Of a DNA stretch of 64,000 nucleotides, positions 53,728-63,268 are shown one piece after another (positions within the stretch are counted from its first letter, which is position 1; the number at the start of each line of letters is the position of its first letter). This DNA comes from PRO6 sp035565775 (GTDB lineage: Bacteria; Pseudomonadota; Alphaproteobacteria; Rhizobiales; Xanthobacteraceae): positions 310,001-374,000 of the forward strand of contig DATMRW010000030.1 of the NCBI GenBank assembly GCA_035565775.1, in the 5' to 3' direction. A program made the position numbers and the translations under genes. The notes under the pieces are model-generated. The model was not told the DNA's origin. It worked only from the letters and a program-made list of their open reading frames with translations, and did no database searches.

Positions 53728-55104
53728 TCAGACCGCCGGCAGCGACAGTTCCGCGCGCAATCCGCCGATCGGCGCATCGCCGAGGCGCAGGTGGCCGCCG
53801 TAAAGCGCGGCAAGGTCGGTGACGATCGACAGGCCAAGTCCCGAACCGGGCTTTGATTCGTCGAGCCGCTGGCCGCGCCGCGAGGCCTGCGCCCGCTCGG
53901 CGGGCGACAGGCCGGAGCCGTCGTCATCGACCACGATCCGCAGCTTCTCGGCCGCCTCGCCCCGTCCCTCGCCTTCCGGCAGGATTTCGATGACGACCTG
54001 CGACCTCGCCCACTTGCAGGCATTGTCGACGAGGTTGCCGATCATCTCCTCAAGATCCTGCCGCTCGCCGCGGAATTTGGCCGGGGCATGGCCGACCACG
54101 GTGATGGTCAGGTCGCGGTCGCGGTGAATCTTCTCCATGGTCCGGCGCAGCGCCTCGACCACCGGGCCGACATCCGTCACCGTCGAGACCACGGTGAGAC
54201 GGGCCGCGATCCGCGCCCGTTCGAGATAGTGCGTCACCTGATCGGTGATTACCGCGGTCTGTTCGAGCACCTTCGCCGCCAGCGGATCGGACTGGCGGCC
54301 GCTGGCCTCGTTGACGATCACCGAGAGCGGGGTCTTGATCGCATGGGCGAGATTGCCGACATGAGTGCGCGCGCGCTCCACGATGCCGCGATTGGCTTCG
54401 AGCAGCGCGTTGGTCTCGCGCGCGAGCGGCGCGATCTCGACAGGAAAACTGCCCTCCAGCCGCTCGGCACGGCCCGAGCGGATGTCCGCCAGCGAGTCCG
54501 AAATGCGCTTGAGCGGCGCCAGGCCAAACCGCACCTGAAAGATCGTCATCAGCACCAATACGATGCCGAGCGCAAGGAAGGTGCCGCCGAGATAGACGTC
54601 GAACGCGCGCGTCTCGTCAAAAATCTCCGAAGCGTCGCCCGCCACCGTCACCAGAAATTTTCCGTCCGCGCCGACATCGACCGGCCGCTCCACCGCGCGC
54701 AGCACCTGATCCTCGGGGCCGTCGATATAGCCGATGCGGATGCCGGCGGAGGTCAGCGGCAGGTTGCGGTCCTCGAGGCTCGGCAGGCGCTTGTCCCAGA
54801 GCGAGCGCGAGGCGCGGACATCGGGCTTGTCGCCGCCGACGCGCGTGATCTGCCAGTACCAGCCGGACAGCGGCAGATCGAACAGCGGCTCGCCCAAGGC
54901 CTGGAACTGGCGCTCGGCGACGTCCTCGGGGTTGGCGACCTCGGCGACCACCGTGCGCAGATAGAGGTTCAGCCGCCGGTCGAAGGCGCGCTCCGCCGCC
55001 CCGCGATAGACCGACGAGAGGATGATCCCCGTGATCACGAGGATCACCACCACCCAGGCTGTCGCCGAGAGAAAAAGTCGGGTTGCGAGTGAGCTACCGC
55101 GCAT
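53728..55104 (-). CDS. feuQ: Sensor histidine kinase, FeuQ/PhoQ-like
   Basis: A 458-residue kinase. Helix 1 (WVVVILVITGIILSSVY), a periplasmic domain of about 140 residues with acidic patches (GYIDGPEDQ, EIFDETRAFD), helix 2 (GTFLALGIVLVLMTIF) and HAMP follow. The phospho-acceptor motif is NLAHAIKTPLSVIVNEA with H254. ATPase motifs are NLVDNACKWA, DDDGSGLSPAE and GSGLGLSIVTDL. It overlaps the regulator gene by 11 bases. The HAIKTPL form and the pairing are typical of FeuQ in Rhizobiales. The ligand is unproven; PhoQ-like cation sensing is an inference. Confidence 0.86.
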   Translation of the reverse strand: MRGSSLATRLFLSATAWVVVILVITGIILSSVYRGAAERAFDRRLNLYLRTVVAEVANPEDVAERQFQALGEPLFDLPLSGWYWQITRVGGDKPDVRASRSLWDKRLPSLEDRNLPLTSAGIRIGYIDGPEDQVLRAVERPVDVGADGKFLVTVAGDASEIFDETRAFDVYLGGTFLALGIVLVLMTIFQVRFGLAPLKRISDSLADIRSGRAERLEGSFPVEIAPLARETNALLEANRGIVERARTHVGNLAHAIKTPLSVIVNEASGRQSDPLAAKVLEQTAVITDQVTHYLERARIAARLTVVSTVTDVGPVVEALRRTMEKIHRDRDLTITVVGHAPAKFRGERQDLEEMIGNLVDNACKWARSQVVIEILPEGEGRGEAAEKLRIVVDDDGSGLSPAERAQASRRGQRLDESKPGSGLGLSIVTDLAALYGGHLRLGDAPIGGLRAELSLPAV

Positions 55105-55777
55105 CGGTCGGCGGCGTCAGCAGATAACCAAGACCCCGGACGGTCTGGATGATATCGACGTCCAGTTTCTTGCGGATCCGCCCGACGAACACCTCGATGG
55201 TGTTCGAGTCGCGGTCGAAATCCTGATCATAAAGATGCTCGACGAGTTCGGTGCGCGACACCACGCGCCCGGAATGGTGCATCAGATAGGCCAGCAGGCG
55301 ATATTCGTGCGAGGTCAGCTTCACCGGATTGCCGTCGACGCTGACGCGCCCGTTGCGGGTGTCGAGCACAACCGGCCCGCAGGTCAGCTCGCTCTGGGCA
55401 TGGCCGGTGCTTCGCCGCAAAAGCGCCCGGATGCGCGCCAGCACTTCCTCGAGGTGGAAGGGCTTTGCCACATAGTCGTCGGCGCCGGCATCGAAGCCCT
55501 GCACCTTGTCGCTCCAGCGGTCGCGCGCCGTGAGGATCAGCACCGGCATGGTGCGGCCGTTCCGCCGCCAGGATTCCAGCACCGAAATCCCGTCCATCTG
55601 CGGCAGGCCAACATCCAGCACCACCGCATCATAAGGCTCGCTATCGCCGAGAAAATGCCCCTCTTCCCCGTCGAAGGCGCGATCGACGACGTATCCCGCA
55701 TCGCTCAACGCGGTGGTGAGTTGCCTGTTAAGGTCGGGATCGTCTTCGACAACTAGAAGGCGCAAATCAGTCTCCAC
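55094..55777 (-). CDS. feuP: OmpR-family response regulator, FeuP/PhoP-like
   Basis: A 227-residue regulator. Receiver with acidic E11/D12/D13 and phospho-acceptor D55 (VVLDVGLPQMDG), Lys in YVAKPFHLEE; winged-helix domain with KLTSHEYRLLAYLMHHSG and NTIEVFVGRIRKKLDVD. The start is the GTG at 55777 or the TTG four codons later (LRLLVVEDD). It heads the feuP-feuQ pair. In Rhizobiales FeuPQ controls envelope-related genes such as cyclic glucan export (recalled for Sinorhizobium); targets here are unknown. Confidence 0.88.
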   Translation of the reverse strand: METDLRLLVVEDDPDLNRQLTTALSDAGYVVDRAFDGEEGHFLGDSEPYDAVVLDVGLPQMDGISVLESWRRNGRTMPVLILTARDRWSDKVQGFDAGADDYVAKPFHLEEVLARIRALLRRSTGHAQSELTCGPVVLDTRNGRVSVDGNPVKLTSHEYRLLAYLMHHSGRVVSRTELVEHLYDQDFDRDSNTIEVFVGRIRKKLDVDIIQTVRGLGYLLTPPTDAR

Positions 55778-55828
55778 GAACGAATGCCGCCCGGCGAAAG
55801 CTTTTCGGGCGAACTTGGGCCGGGCCGA

Positions 55829-56425
55829 TTATCGTTTCTTTAGCACGCTCTTGGCAACCGCCGACAACAGATCGCCCGCCGCGCCCGCCGGATTCTGACC
55901 GGTCGCCGCGCAGACTTTTTCGCGGGTGCGGCCGGAGAAATAAACCCCGAGCACGCCGAAGCGGAACCCCCAATACGCCACCAGCAGCGCGGTGGCATTG
56001 ATCAGCGCCGTCAGCAGCGCCGCATCGCCCTGCCAGAAGCTGTGCAGCACGATCGCCCACAAGGCGGCGCATTCGAGCGTGAGCTCGATGGCATAGAGCG
56101 GCCGCCACCAGCGCTGCAGAACGTCATCCGCGTTGAGTTCCGCGCGGATCGTCTGGTGCGTCTCGCGCGCCATCGCGCCCGCCGCCTCCGCTTCGGCGCG
56201 GATCGCCTCGGCCCAGCGCGCCTCCGCCTCCAGCAGCTTTTCCGGCGCGGCGGCCGGCAGCGCCTTGCCGATCTCATCCGGCGACGGCTTGCTCGCGCCG
56301 ACCGCGCCGGCGAGCACCTGCCCCGCGGCGCTGCCGAGCGGCCCGCCCAGCGCGGCACCGAGAAGCGGCGCGCCGAGCGCAATCACCTGCTTGCCGAGTT
56401 CGCTCCAATGATCGCTCGAGGTCAT
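55829..56425 (-). CDS. GTA holin, three-TM family
   Basis: A 198-residue protein of the family named holin of 3TMs for gene-transfer release. The ATG at 56425 (MTSSDHWSELGKQVIALGAP) is preceded by GGGAG. A glycine/alanine-rich amphipathic first helix (13-43), a soluble helical middle (LLEAEARWAEAIRAEAEAAG) and two clear membrane helices (LECAALWAIVLHSFW; ALLTALINATALLVAYWGF) follow. It would open the inner membrane so the endolysin can act and particles be released. It is the last gene of the GTA run. The C-terminus is basic (SVLKKR). The longer open frame upstream is a shadow. Confidence 0.85.
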   Translation of the reverse strand: MTSSDHWSELGKQVIALGAPLLGAALGGPLGSAAGQVLAGAVGASKPSPDEIGKALPAAAPEKLLEAEARWAEAIRAEAEAAGAMARETHQTIRAELNADDVLQRWWRPLYAIELTLECAALWAIVLHSFWQGDAALLTALINATALLVAYWGFRFGVLGVYFSGRTREKVCAATGQNPAGAAGDLLSAVAKSVLKKR

Positions 56426-56472
56426 CGCCGGCTCCCTTGTCAAACGTCGAAAGATTTTTCCTGCGCCATCAT

Positions 56473-57195
56473 TCAGCGTCGCAGCCGCCGCCACGCCAGC
56501 CAGCCGGCCGCGACGACGGCGGCGAGGATCACGAACCACATCGCCGCTGTGCTCCCCGCCGACAATGCGGCGGCCCCGGCTGCAATCGCCGACGCTGCGC
56601 CGGCGGCGACGATCTTTCTTTCCGCTGCCGGCGCTTGCCCGAGGGCCACATCGCCATCGCGCGCCGCCATCGCCTTGAGCAGTCCGGCGCAGCCAAGCTG
56701 CCGATCGACGACGGCGGCATCGAACACGCCATCGGCAACATATTTGCCGGCGACGTATTGATCGGTGCCGGCCCACAGATAGGGCGACGGCAGGCCGCGA
56801 TTGAAGTAGCCCAGCCCGTTGTAACGCTCGAGCAGCGTCAAAATTCCGCTCACGCTCCAGTCGCGGTTCGTTGCGGCATACGGCGCGCAGTTCACCAGCG
56901 CATCGACGGCTGCCTCCTCCCATGACGCGAACGGCCCCCGTCCCTTCGGCACATGCACGGAGACGCGGTCCCACGGATCGCCCTGCGCGAGGCTGCGGGC
57001 AAAACTTTGCGACGACTCGCGCTGATGGATCACCGCGATGACGAACCACGGCACGCCGGTCTTTTTTTCGACCGCGCAGTAGCGCGCCTTCGCCGCGATC
57101 AGCCGCGCCGCCGCCGCGTCGAACTCCTGCAGGCGCAAGAGTTTTGCATTCTTCCAGCGCGCATCATTGGCCGCCGCAAGGCCTGCGTTCGCCAT
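56473..57195 (-). CDS. GTA/phage endolysin with C-terminal membrane helix
   Basis: A 240-residue lysozyme-like protein (COG5526 type). The ATG at 57195 has AGGGA upstream. The probable catalytic Glu is E60 in GVPWFVIAVIHQRESSQSF. Substrate-cleft segments FASWEEAAVDAL and YNGLGYFNRGLPSPYLWAG follow. After residue 185 a linker leads to a hydrophobic helix (AAMWFVILAAVVAAGWLAW) and a basic end (RRLRR), so the enzyme may be tethered to the inner membrane, unlike ordinary soluble endolysins. It lies 47 bases before the holin and 38 after the DUF2793 gene, forming a lysis cassette. Confidence 0.85.
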   Translation of the reverse strand: MANAGLAAANDARWKNAKLLRLQEFDAAAARLIAAKARYCAVEKKTGVPWFVIAVIHQRESSQSFARSLAQGDPWDRVSVHVPKGRGPFASWEEAAVDALVNCAPYAATNRDWSVSGILTLLERYNGLGYFNRGLPSPYLWAGTDQYVAGKYVADGVFDAAVVDRQLGCAGLLKAMAARDGDVALGQAPAAERKIVAAGAASAIAAGAAALSAGSTAAMWFVILAAVVAAGWLAWRRLRR

Positions 57196-57233
57196 TTCAA
57201 AATCCCTGTCGAAGACGTGTGAGAAGCTGCGCC

Positions 57234-58973
57234 CTAGAGGCGGCAGTTCGCGACATAGTGGCCGCAATAGTTGGCCCCGACTGTCAGCGAACTCATGCCC
57301 GTGAGCGTGCCAAATCCGGTCGTGCCGAGATTGGCCACCGTCGCGGCCGGGGTATCGACGCTTGTTGCCGACGACCAGCGGCCCGCCGTGCCCGACACCG
57401 AATAGATCGTGACGGCCAGCCCCGCGGTCGAACGTTTCTCGACGACGAAGCGCACCCCGGCGATGATCATCGTCGCGCTTGAGGCGTTGGCGGCGCACAT
57501 GCCGGCCATCGTCGCGGCGCCGGGCAGGACGTCGAGCGGATAGCTCTTCTCCCAATAGCGCTTGCAGAGCATCAGTTCGTGATCGAGCGGCCGCATCACG
57601 AATGCCGCGCGCTCGGCGATCGGCAGATGCAGGCCCGGCAGCATGATGACGTTGCTGATGTAGAACTCGTCGGCTGCTGCGGCGACGCCGTTGGTCGAGC
57701 CGCTCGCGCCGGAATAATTCGCAGCACTCCAGGTGCGCGCCGGGCCAAGGCGTGAAGCGCCGCCGCCGAGGCAGATGGTGACGGTGAGCCCAAGGACATT
57801 TCCCGCCGGCCATGTTCCCGTCCTGTCGCCGGGGATGGCATCGACGCCGGACAGCGTGATCCACTGCCGCACGTTCGACGACGCCACCGTGAAGCTGAAC
57901 GGGTAGGAACGATTGTTCGCCGGATTGCGGATCGCGCCGGAATAGGTACCGGGGCGGTGCGCCATGAACCAGAACCCGACCGAGAGCGGCATCGCATCAT
58001 TGCTGCCGAACTCGAGCACGGCCGCCCTCGTGCCCTCGACCGGCAGCGCGACGCAAAGCTCATCGTTGGTCGCAAGCGACGGCTGCGGGGTCGTCACGTC
58101 GATCCGCAGCGCCTTGGCGGTGCCGGGAAACGGCGATGTCGCCTGCTGGGCGGCCACGGCGAACGAGCCGCGAAAGGTCACCGATACGCCGTCGAGAACA
58201 TATTTCGTCTGGGTCACCGCCGTTGCGTTGAGCGCCACTGCGGAGTTGCCGAATTCCTGGCTGATCTCCATCGCGCCGTTCACCTGCAGGCCGCCGCCCG
58301 TCGCCGCGTCGGCGGGCATGGCATAGCGCCCCGACGCCGGATCGATGCTGAACGCATCGCGCCACTGCGCGCCGTCCGGCGAGGTTTTGAGCCTGAACGC
58401 ATCGTCGCCGACGAGGCCGAACTCGGCGCGGCCGGAATAGTTGCTGGAAAACACCACCGAGGCCGTCTTGCCCTGCTCCTGCTTCGATACCTGCAGGCGG
58501 GCGTCGCCGCTGCCGCCATCGCCGGTCACGATCGCCGTCAGCAGCGCGGCATTGGAGCGGACGCTGAGCAAGTTGGGCGAAAATGCCGCGGTGTTGATGC
58601 CAAGATGCGGCAGATCGTCGAGCGCGCCGGCGACGCTGCGCCAGGCGGTGCCGTCGAACGCCATCAGCATCCGGTCCGCCACCGACCACGCGCACCAGCC
58701 CGGCTTCGGCATCATCAGGCGCCATGCGCCGTCCTCGTAAGCGGCGAGCATCGCCTCGCAACCGGCCCACGCGCCGACGCCGCCGGCGGCGACGATGTAG
58801 CGATCGCCCGGCTGCGGATCGGGCGGCGGCGTGGTCCGCGCCATGTCCTTCACCGCGATCTGAATCGTCGCGTCGAGAATGCGCAATGCCTCGTTGTGGG
58901 TGACGTGCTTCTGCGCCTGCCCGCCGGCAATGAACGGAAGGCCGAGATGGATCGTCTCTGTCATGTCGGTCAC
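57234..58973 (-). CDS. DUF2793 protein, probable GTA/phage fibre or spike
   Basis: A 579-residue protein. DUF2793 occupies about residues 7-95 (LGLPFIAGGQAQKHVTHNEA, PGDRYIVAAGG, WRLMMPKPGWCAWSVADRML). The rest is beta-rich with Asn/Ser/Thr-rich segments and a jelly-roll-like carbohydrate-binding look (FSFTVASSNVRQWITLSGV, PLSVGFWFMAHRPGTYSG), ending in C-terminal adhesive modules. DUF2793 proteins are found in GTA clusters, including the head-spike locus of Rhodobacter as I recall. The GTG start at 58973 overlaps the stop of the TIM-barrel gene (GTGA); an ATG three codons on is possible. Likely binds the recipient surface. Confidence 0.82.
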   Translation of the reverse strand: MTDMTETIHLGLPFIAGGQAQKHVTHNEALRILDATIQIAVKDMARTTPPPDPQPGDRYIVAAGGVGAWAGCEAMLAAYEDGAWRLMMPKPGWCAWSVADRMLMAFDGTAWRSVAGALDDLPHLGINTAAFSPNLLSVRSNAALLTAIVTGDGGSGDARLQVSKQEQGKTASVVFSSNYSGRAEFGLVGDDAFRLKTSPDGAQWRDAFSIDPASGRYAMPADAATGGGLQVNGAMEISQEFGNSAVALNATAVTQTKYVLDGVSVTFRGSFAVAAQQATSPFPGTAKALRIDVTTPQPSLATNDELCVALPVEGTRAAVLEFGSNDAMPLSVGFWFMAHRPGTYSGAIRNPANNRSYPFSFTVASSNVRQWITLSGVDAIPGDRTGTWPAGNVLGLTVTICLGGGASRLGPARTWSAANYSGASGSTNGVAAAADEFYISNVIMLPGLHLPIAERAAFVMRPLDHELMLCKRYWEKSYPLDVLPGAATMAGMCAANASSATMIIAGVRFVVEKRSTAGLAVTIYSVSGTAGRWSSATSVDTPAATVANLGTTGFGTLTGMSSLTVGANYCGHYVANCRL

Positions 58974-61900
58974 ACCGTAAGCATGAGTTGGGTGGGAAAG
59001 CCCGCGCCGACCGTGGTGGAATGCTGAACGATGCGCAGATGCAGCACGGCCTGCGGCGCGCCGAAGTCGGCCAGTTCCTCGGCGGCGGTGTAGGTCGCGC
59101 GCGGCTCAAGGCATGAGATTTTGCGCACCACCGCGCCGCCGGAAAGAATTTCTACGACGTAAAGCTCGCGCTCCTCACCGAGCGGCACCTCATAGGCCCA
59201 GCTGTCACCGTCGATGCGCGTGCGCCTGATCCACGACAGGTGAACCGCGCCATCCCGTCGCTCGCCTTTCACATGCACGACGGAAAGCGGGCGGAGCCCG
59301 GTCGGGCCCGGCTCCATCATGAGCGGCACGGCGAAGGCATCGTCGTGGCTGCGATGGCTGGCGACGACGCGCAGATTGACTGCCCGCTCCAGCGCCGAGA
59401 GCCCGCGCGCGAGCGGAACGACATGGGCATCGAGCAGCACGAACGGCGCGCCCGCGGCAAGCAGATCCGCCATCGCGTGTTCGCTTCCGGCCTGGCCTCG
59501 CAGAAATCGCGACAGCCGGTAGGTGTGCGCATCGATCAGTTCGGCCCTGCCGAATTGCAGCACTTCCCATGCGCCTTGCTCGTTGCGGATCGCGGCGGCG
59601 TTCGCGCCCTCAAGCACCCTGTCGTCGCCGACCGAGGACAGCCGCCCGCCAAAGATCTGCACGCGCACGGCGTTGCCGCGGTCCCATCGGCTGGTCGGCC
59701 CGCGCGCCAAGGGGTCAAGGGTCCGCCCCATAATCGATGGCGCGGTCGCCGTCGCCGCGATCTCATAAGTCGTCGAGCCGCCGCGCCAGACCGTGACGGC
59801 CCCCGGCCATGGATCGGCGAACACCGCAAGGCGGGTCAGGACCGGCGGCTCGGACACTTCCAGCGTCGGCAGATCGAGCAGCAGCGCCTCGACCGGGCCG
59901 TGCGACGGCGGCAGATCCTCGTTCCGGCGCGGCGGCGGCGCGGCCGGCTGCGGAAACGAAAACACTTCGGGATCGATGCTGCGCGCCTTGACCCTGCGCG
60001 CCTGCGTATCGACGATGTCGCCAACCTCGAACAGCCGCCGACGCCCGCCGAGCGAGAGCGCAATGGCGTCGCCCGGCGCGACCTTCAGCAGGTTGACGCC
60101 GAGCGAGATTTCCAGGCTTTCGCGGCCGGCCCAAAGATCCTGCAGCAGAATTTCCGCGCGCTGCCTTGCGGCGGCGTTGTGGGTGATCACCGCGACGCTT
60201 GAATGCACCACGCCGGTCGCGCCGCCGGCGAGCCGCCGCGATGTCACCGCCGAGTGGCGGTAGTCCATCAGCGCATCGATGAAGCCGATGCTGATCTCGC
60301 GCGGCAGTTCGGTCTCCTGCGCCCGCGTGAGGCGGGACAGCGCGCCCTTGCCGCCGTCGACCAGATCGTCCTCGTCCAGCTCGGCGACCGGCGGCCGCCC
60401 GCGCTGGATGAACCGCAACGTGCCGTCGGCGCTCACCGCGTCGAACGCATACATCATCGCCAGCGGCTCGATCATCGCGCGCGGCGACATCGGGCGGTCG
60501 ACGACATAGCCCTCGCAGATGTCGCGCAGATCGCCGGTATCGACGCCGCGGATGCCGCAATCCTCCAGCATCGCGGCGACCAGCGCATCGAGCGGCGCGC
60601 CGCCGAGCCGCCCGGTGAGCCAGTGTCCGGTCGTCCAGTTCGGCGCATCGCTCCACACCGATTGCGCGGCGGGAAACACCGGATAGGGCCGCGCGTCCCA
60701 GGTCCACAGATGGATCGCGGAGGGCTCGACCATCCGCCCGCCATAGACCGGCGAGATCGGATTGAAACTGTCGCTCGCGCCGAATGCGGGATCGAACGCG
60801 CCCAGCATCGCTTCGAGAAAGCGGCGCTGGATCAGGTCGTCGCGCTGGCCGCTGGAAAAATGCGGGATAAAGGATTCCGACGATTTTGGATCGGGAAAGA
60901 CGTTTGGCTGGTTGGCGCCCTTGTCCACCGCCGGGCAGCCCACCTCGGTCAGCCAGATCGGCTTGCTCTGCGGCAGCCATGCGGTCGGCTCAGGCAGCTC
61001 TTTGCCGGCGACGCGCTCGTGATGCGGGTGCGCCCACCAGTTCCAGATATCCTTGACGCGAAAGGTCCACGGCTTGCCGAGGCCGTCGGTGATCGGCGTG
61101 CGGTCCTGCGCGGCGCGCGTCGCATCGCTCGCGTAGTACCAGTCAAAACCTTCGCCGCCGCGGATGTTTTCGCGCAGGTAGCCGACATCATAGGTCGACG
61201 CCACAACCTCGCCGTCGCGGTGCTGCGGCCCGTCGCGCCAGTCCGCGAGCGGCGCATAATAGTCGATGCCGATCGCACCGATGGCCGGCGAAGCCCATAG
61301 CCTGTCGAGCGGAAAGCGCACCTCGGCGGCATCTTCGCCGATCACGTCCGAGCCGTATTCGGTCCAGTCGGCGGCATAGCTCACCAGTGTCTCCGCGCCG
61401 ACAATGGCCTTGACCTCGCCGGCGAGCGAGATCAGCGCATCGACCGCCGGGTAGATCCCCGGCGCGGAGCGCACGCGCGTTAGTCCACGCAATTCGGAGC
61501 CGATGAGAAACGCATCGACGCCGCCTGCGGCCCGCACAAGGTTGGCGTAGTGCAGGACCATGCGCCGATAATTCCAGAAGCTGCCGGTGAAGAACCGCGC
61601 GACCTGCGCCCCGGCTTCGGCGGTGCCCTGCGGCGACCCAAGCCGCCCTGGCGCGGGATCGCAGGTGATGCGCCCGCGCCAGGGAAACGACGGCTGCGAC
61701 GCGCCGCCGGTCCACGGGTCGGGCAGCGCGTTGCCTGCCGGGATATCCATCATCACGAACGGATAGAACGTCACCTTCAGGCCGCGCGCGCGCAATTCCG
61801 CGATGAGGTGGCGCACGCTCGCATCCGACGGCGTGCCGCCATAGGCCGCGCCGCCCTCGATCTGCGACACCACATAGGCATTGACGCGCGCAATGCCCGC

Positions 61901-62821
61901 GACCGACCATTCCTCGCCACCTTCGGTGATCTTTTCCGTATTGTCGACGCCGGGGATCACGCGGCATTGCCCGGCGCGCAGATCGTCGCCGAACCACGTC
62001 ACCACCAGCGCGACGCGCTCGAGCCGCGGACACACCGCCTGCAGATCGTCGAGGGCCGCAATCACGTTCGACGGCGCGTTCGGCACGTGGCGGTTCTCGG
62101 GCTTCGATTGCCCCGGCCCGGTGACATGCACGACCTCGGCGGGCTCATAACCGAACTCGGTCGCGCCGGGGATCAGCGTCACCGCGCGCGTCATGCGCTC
62201 CAGCGCGCCGACCGGGCGCACGATCTCGAACGACAGTTGCGGAATGCGGTTGCCGAAGGCGGCGAGCGGCAGGCGCTCGAACACCACATAAGCGAGCCCG
62301 CGATAGGCCGGCGCGTTGCCCTCGCCCTCGCGCGCGACGATCAGCTCATCGGCCGCCTGATCCTCGGTGCCGCGATGGACGCGGAAATTCAGCCGCGCGG
62401 TGTCGAGCGGCTTGCCATCGGCCCAGACGCGGCCGACACGCGCGATCGGCCCCTCGCAAAGGCCGACGGCGAAACTGGCGAAGTAATTGTAGTTCGTGGT
62501 CGAGCCGCCGCCGCTGCCGCCCTTGCCGCCGCTGTCGCTGCGCTCGGTGGAAATCACCTCCTCGAGCTGCGTCGCCCAGATCACCTGGCCGGACAGCCGC
62601 GCGCGGCCATAGACGCGCGGCACCGGCGCGCCCTCGGTCGAGGCCATGACGTCGAGATCGGCGAGGCGGGGGCCTTCCCGGTCGCGGCCGCCCGGGCCGA
62701 ACAGACTGCGGTCGAGCATGCTGCCAACCACCGCGCCGGCGATGCGCCCGACAATCGCGCCGACCGGCCCGAACATCGCGCCGATCGCCGCGCCGCCTAC
62801 GGAGAACGCCAGAGCTGCCAT
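58970..62821 (-). CDS. GTA TIM-barrel tail-tip / host-specificity protein
   Basis: A 1283-residue baseplate-hub protein equivalent to orfg15 of the Rhodobacter GTA. A hydrophobic Gly-rich start (AALAFSVGGAAIGAMFGPVG) is followed by a phage hub domain. A TIM-barrel glycoside-hydrolase-like domain spans about residues 430-730 (YAADWTEYGSDV near 485, PIWLTEVGCPAVDKG near 625). A phage-tail domain follows (about 780-950, with ILLQDLWAGRESLEISLG) and then a beta-rich end (PTSRWDRGNAVRVQIFGG). It sits immediately after the NlpC/P60 gene. The barrel is predicted to act on cell-wall glycans at the tail tip. Confidence 0.92.
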   Translation of the reverse strand: MAALAFSVGGAAIGAMFGPVGAIVGRIAGAVVGSMLDRSLFGPGGRDREGPRLADLDVMASTEGAPVPRVYGRARLSGQVIWATQLEEVISTERSDSGGKGGSGGGSTTNYNYFASFAVGLCEGPIARVGRVWADGKPLDTARLNFRVHRGTEDQAADELIVAREGEGNAPAYRGLAYVVFERLPLAAFGNRIPQLSFEIVRPVGALERMTRAVTLIPGATEFGYEPAEVVHVTGPGQSKPENRHVPNAPSNVIAALDDLQAVCPRLERVALVVTWFGDDLRAGQCRVIPGVDNTEKITEGGEEWSVAGIARVNAYVVSQIEGGAAYGGTPSDASVRHLIAELRARGLKVTFYPFVMMDIPAGNALPDPWTGGASQPSFPWRGRITCDPAPGRLGSPQGTAEAGAQVARFFTGSFWNYRRMVLHYANLVRAAGGVDAFLIGSELRGLTRVRSAPGIYPAVDALISLAGEVKAIVGAETLVSYAADWTEYGSDVIGEDAAEVRFPLDRLWASPAIGAIGIDYYAPLADWRDGPQHRDGEVVASTYDVGYLRENIRGGEGFDWYYASDATRAAQDRTPITDGLGKPWTFRVKDIWNWWAHPHHERVAGKELPEPTAWLPQSKPIWLTEVGCPAVDKGANQPNVFPDPKSSESFIPHFSSGQRDDLIQRRFLEAMLGAFDPAFGASDSFNPISPVYGGRMVEPSAIHLWTWDARPYPVFPAAQSVWSDAPNWTTGHWLTGRLGGAPLDALVAAMLEDCGIRGVDTGDLRDICEGYVVDRPMSPRAMIEPLAMMYAFDAVSADGTLRFIQRGRPPVAELDEDDLVDGGKGALSRLTRAQETELPREISIGFIDALMDYRHSAVTSRRLAGGATGVVHSSVAVITHNAAARQRAEILLQDLWAGRESLEISLGVNLLKVAPGDAIALSLGGRRRLFEVGDIVDTQARRVKARSIDPEVFSFPQPAAPPPRRNEDLPPSHGPVEALLLDLPTLEVSEPPVLTRLAVFADPWPGAVTVWRGGSTTYEIAATATAPSIMGRTLDPLARGPTSRWDRGNAVRVQIFGGRLSSVGDDRVLEGANAAAIRNEQGAWEVLQFGRAELIDAHTYRLSRFLRGQAGSEHAMADLLAAGAPFVLLDAHVVPLARGLSALERAVNLRVVASHRSHDDAFAVPLMMEPGPTGLRPLSVVHVKGERRDGAVHLSWIRRTRIDGDSWAYEVPLGEERELYVVEILSGGAVVRKISCLEPRATYTAAEELADFGAPQAVLHLRIVQHSTTVGAGFPTQLMLTV

Positions 62822-62824
62822 TGA

Positions 62825-63268
62825 TCACCCCACAGTGGGAAAGCGGAAGGCAAACGCCAGGCGGCGCCGCCACCACGGCGCGAGCGCCACCTCGCAGACC
62901 GACGCGCCGTCATGGGCGTGGATCATCGTCGCCGGTGTCGCGGCAATCGCCATGTGCTTGGCGACGAGCCCCTCGCGATAGCGAAACAGCAGCACGTCGC
63001 CGGGCAGGAACGCGTCCCGCCCGACCGGCACGAGATGGCGGAAGGCGGCCGCGGCCAGCGCCTCGCGCCCGCCCGCCTCGGCCCAGTCCGGCGCATAGGG
63101 CGGCAGCGCCTCCGGCTCCGCGCCGATGCAGGCGCGCCAGACCCCGCGCACGAGGCCGAGGCAATCGCAGCCGACGCCCTTCACCGATGCCTGATGCTGA
63201 TAGCGCGTGCCGATCCAGCTTCGCGCCTCGGAGACGATTTTTTCACGCGTCACGCCCGCCGCCGTCAT
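62825..63268 (-). CDS. GTA tail NlpC/P60 peptidase
   Basis: A 147-residue cysteine peptidase equivalent to orfg14 of the Rhodobacter GTA, cleaving peptide cross-links of the cell wall to let DNA in. The catalytic Cys is C36 in VKGVGCDCLGLVRGVW. The His lies in GLVAKHMAIAA near residue 103, and LPGDVLLFRYREG is the usual strand before it. The ATG at 63268 overlaps the stop of the DUF2163 gene (ATGA). The open frame continues upstream to 63856 but only inside DUF2163. Confidence 0.92.
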   Translation of the reverse strand: MTAAGVTREKIVSEARSWIGTRYQHQASVKGVGCDCLGLVRGVWRACIGAEPEALPPYAPDWAEAGGREALAAAAFRHLVPVGRDAFLPGDVLLFRYREGLVAKHMAIAATPATMIHAHDGASVCEVALAPWWRRRLAFAFRFPTVG

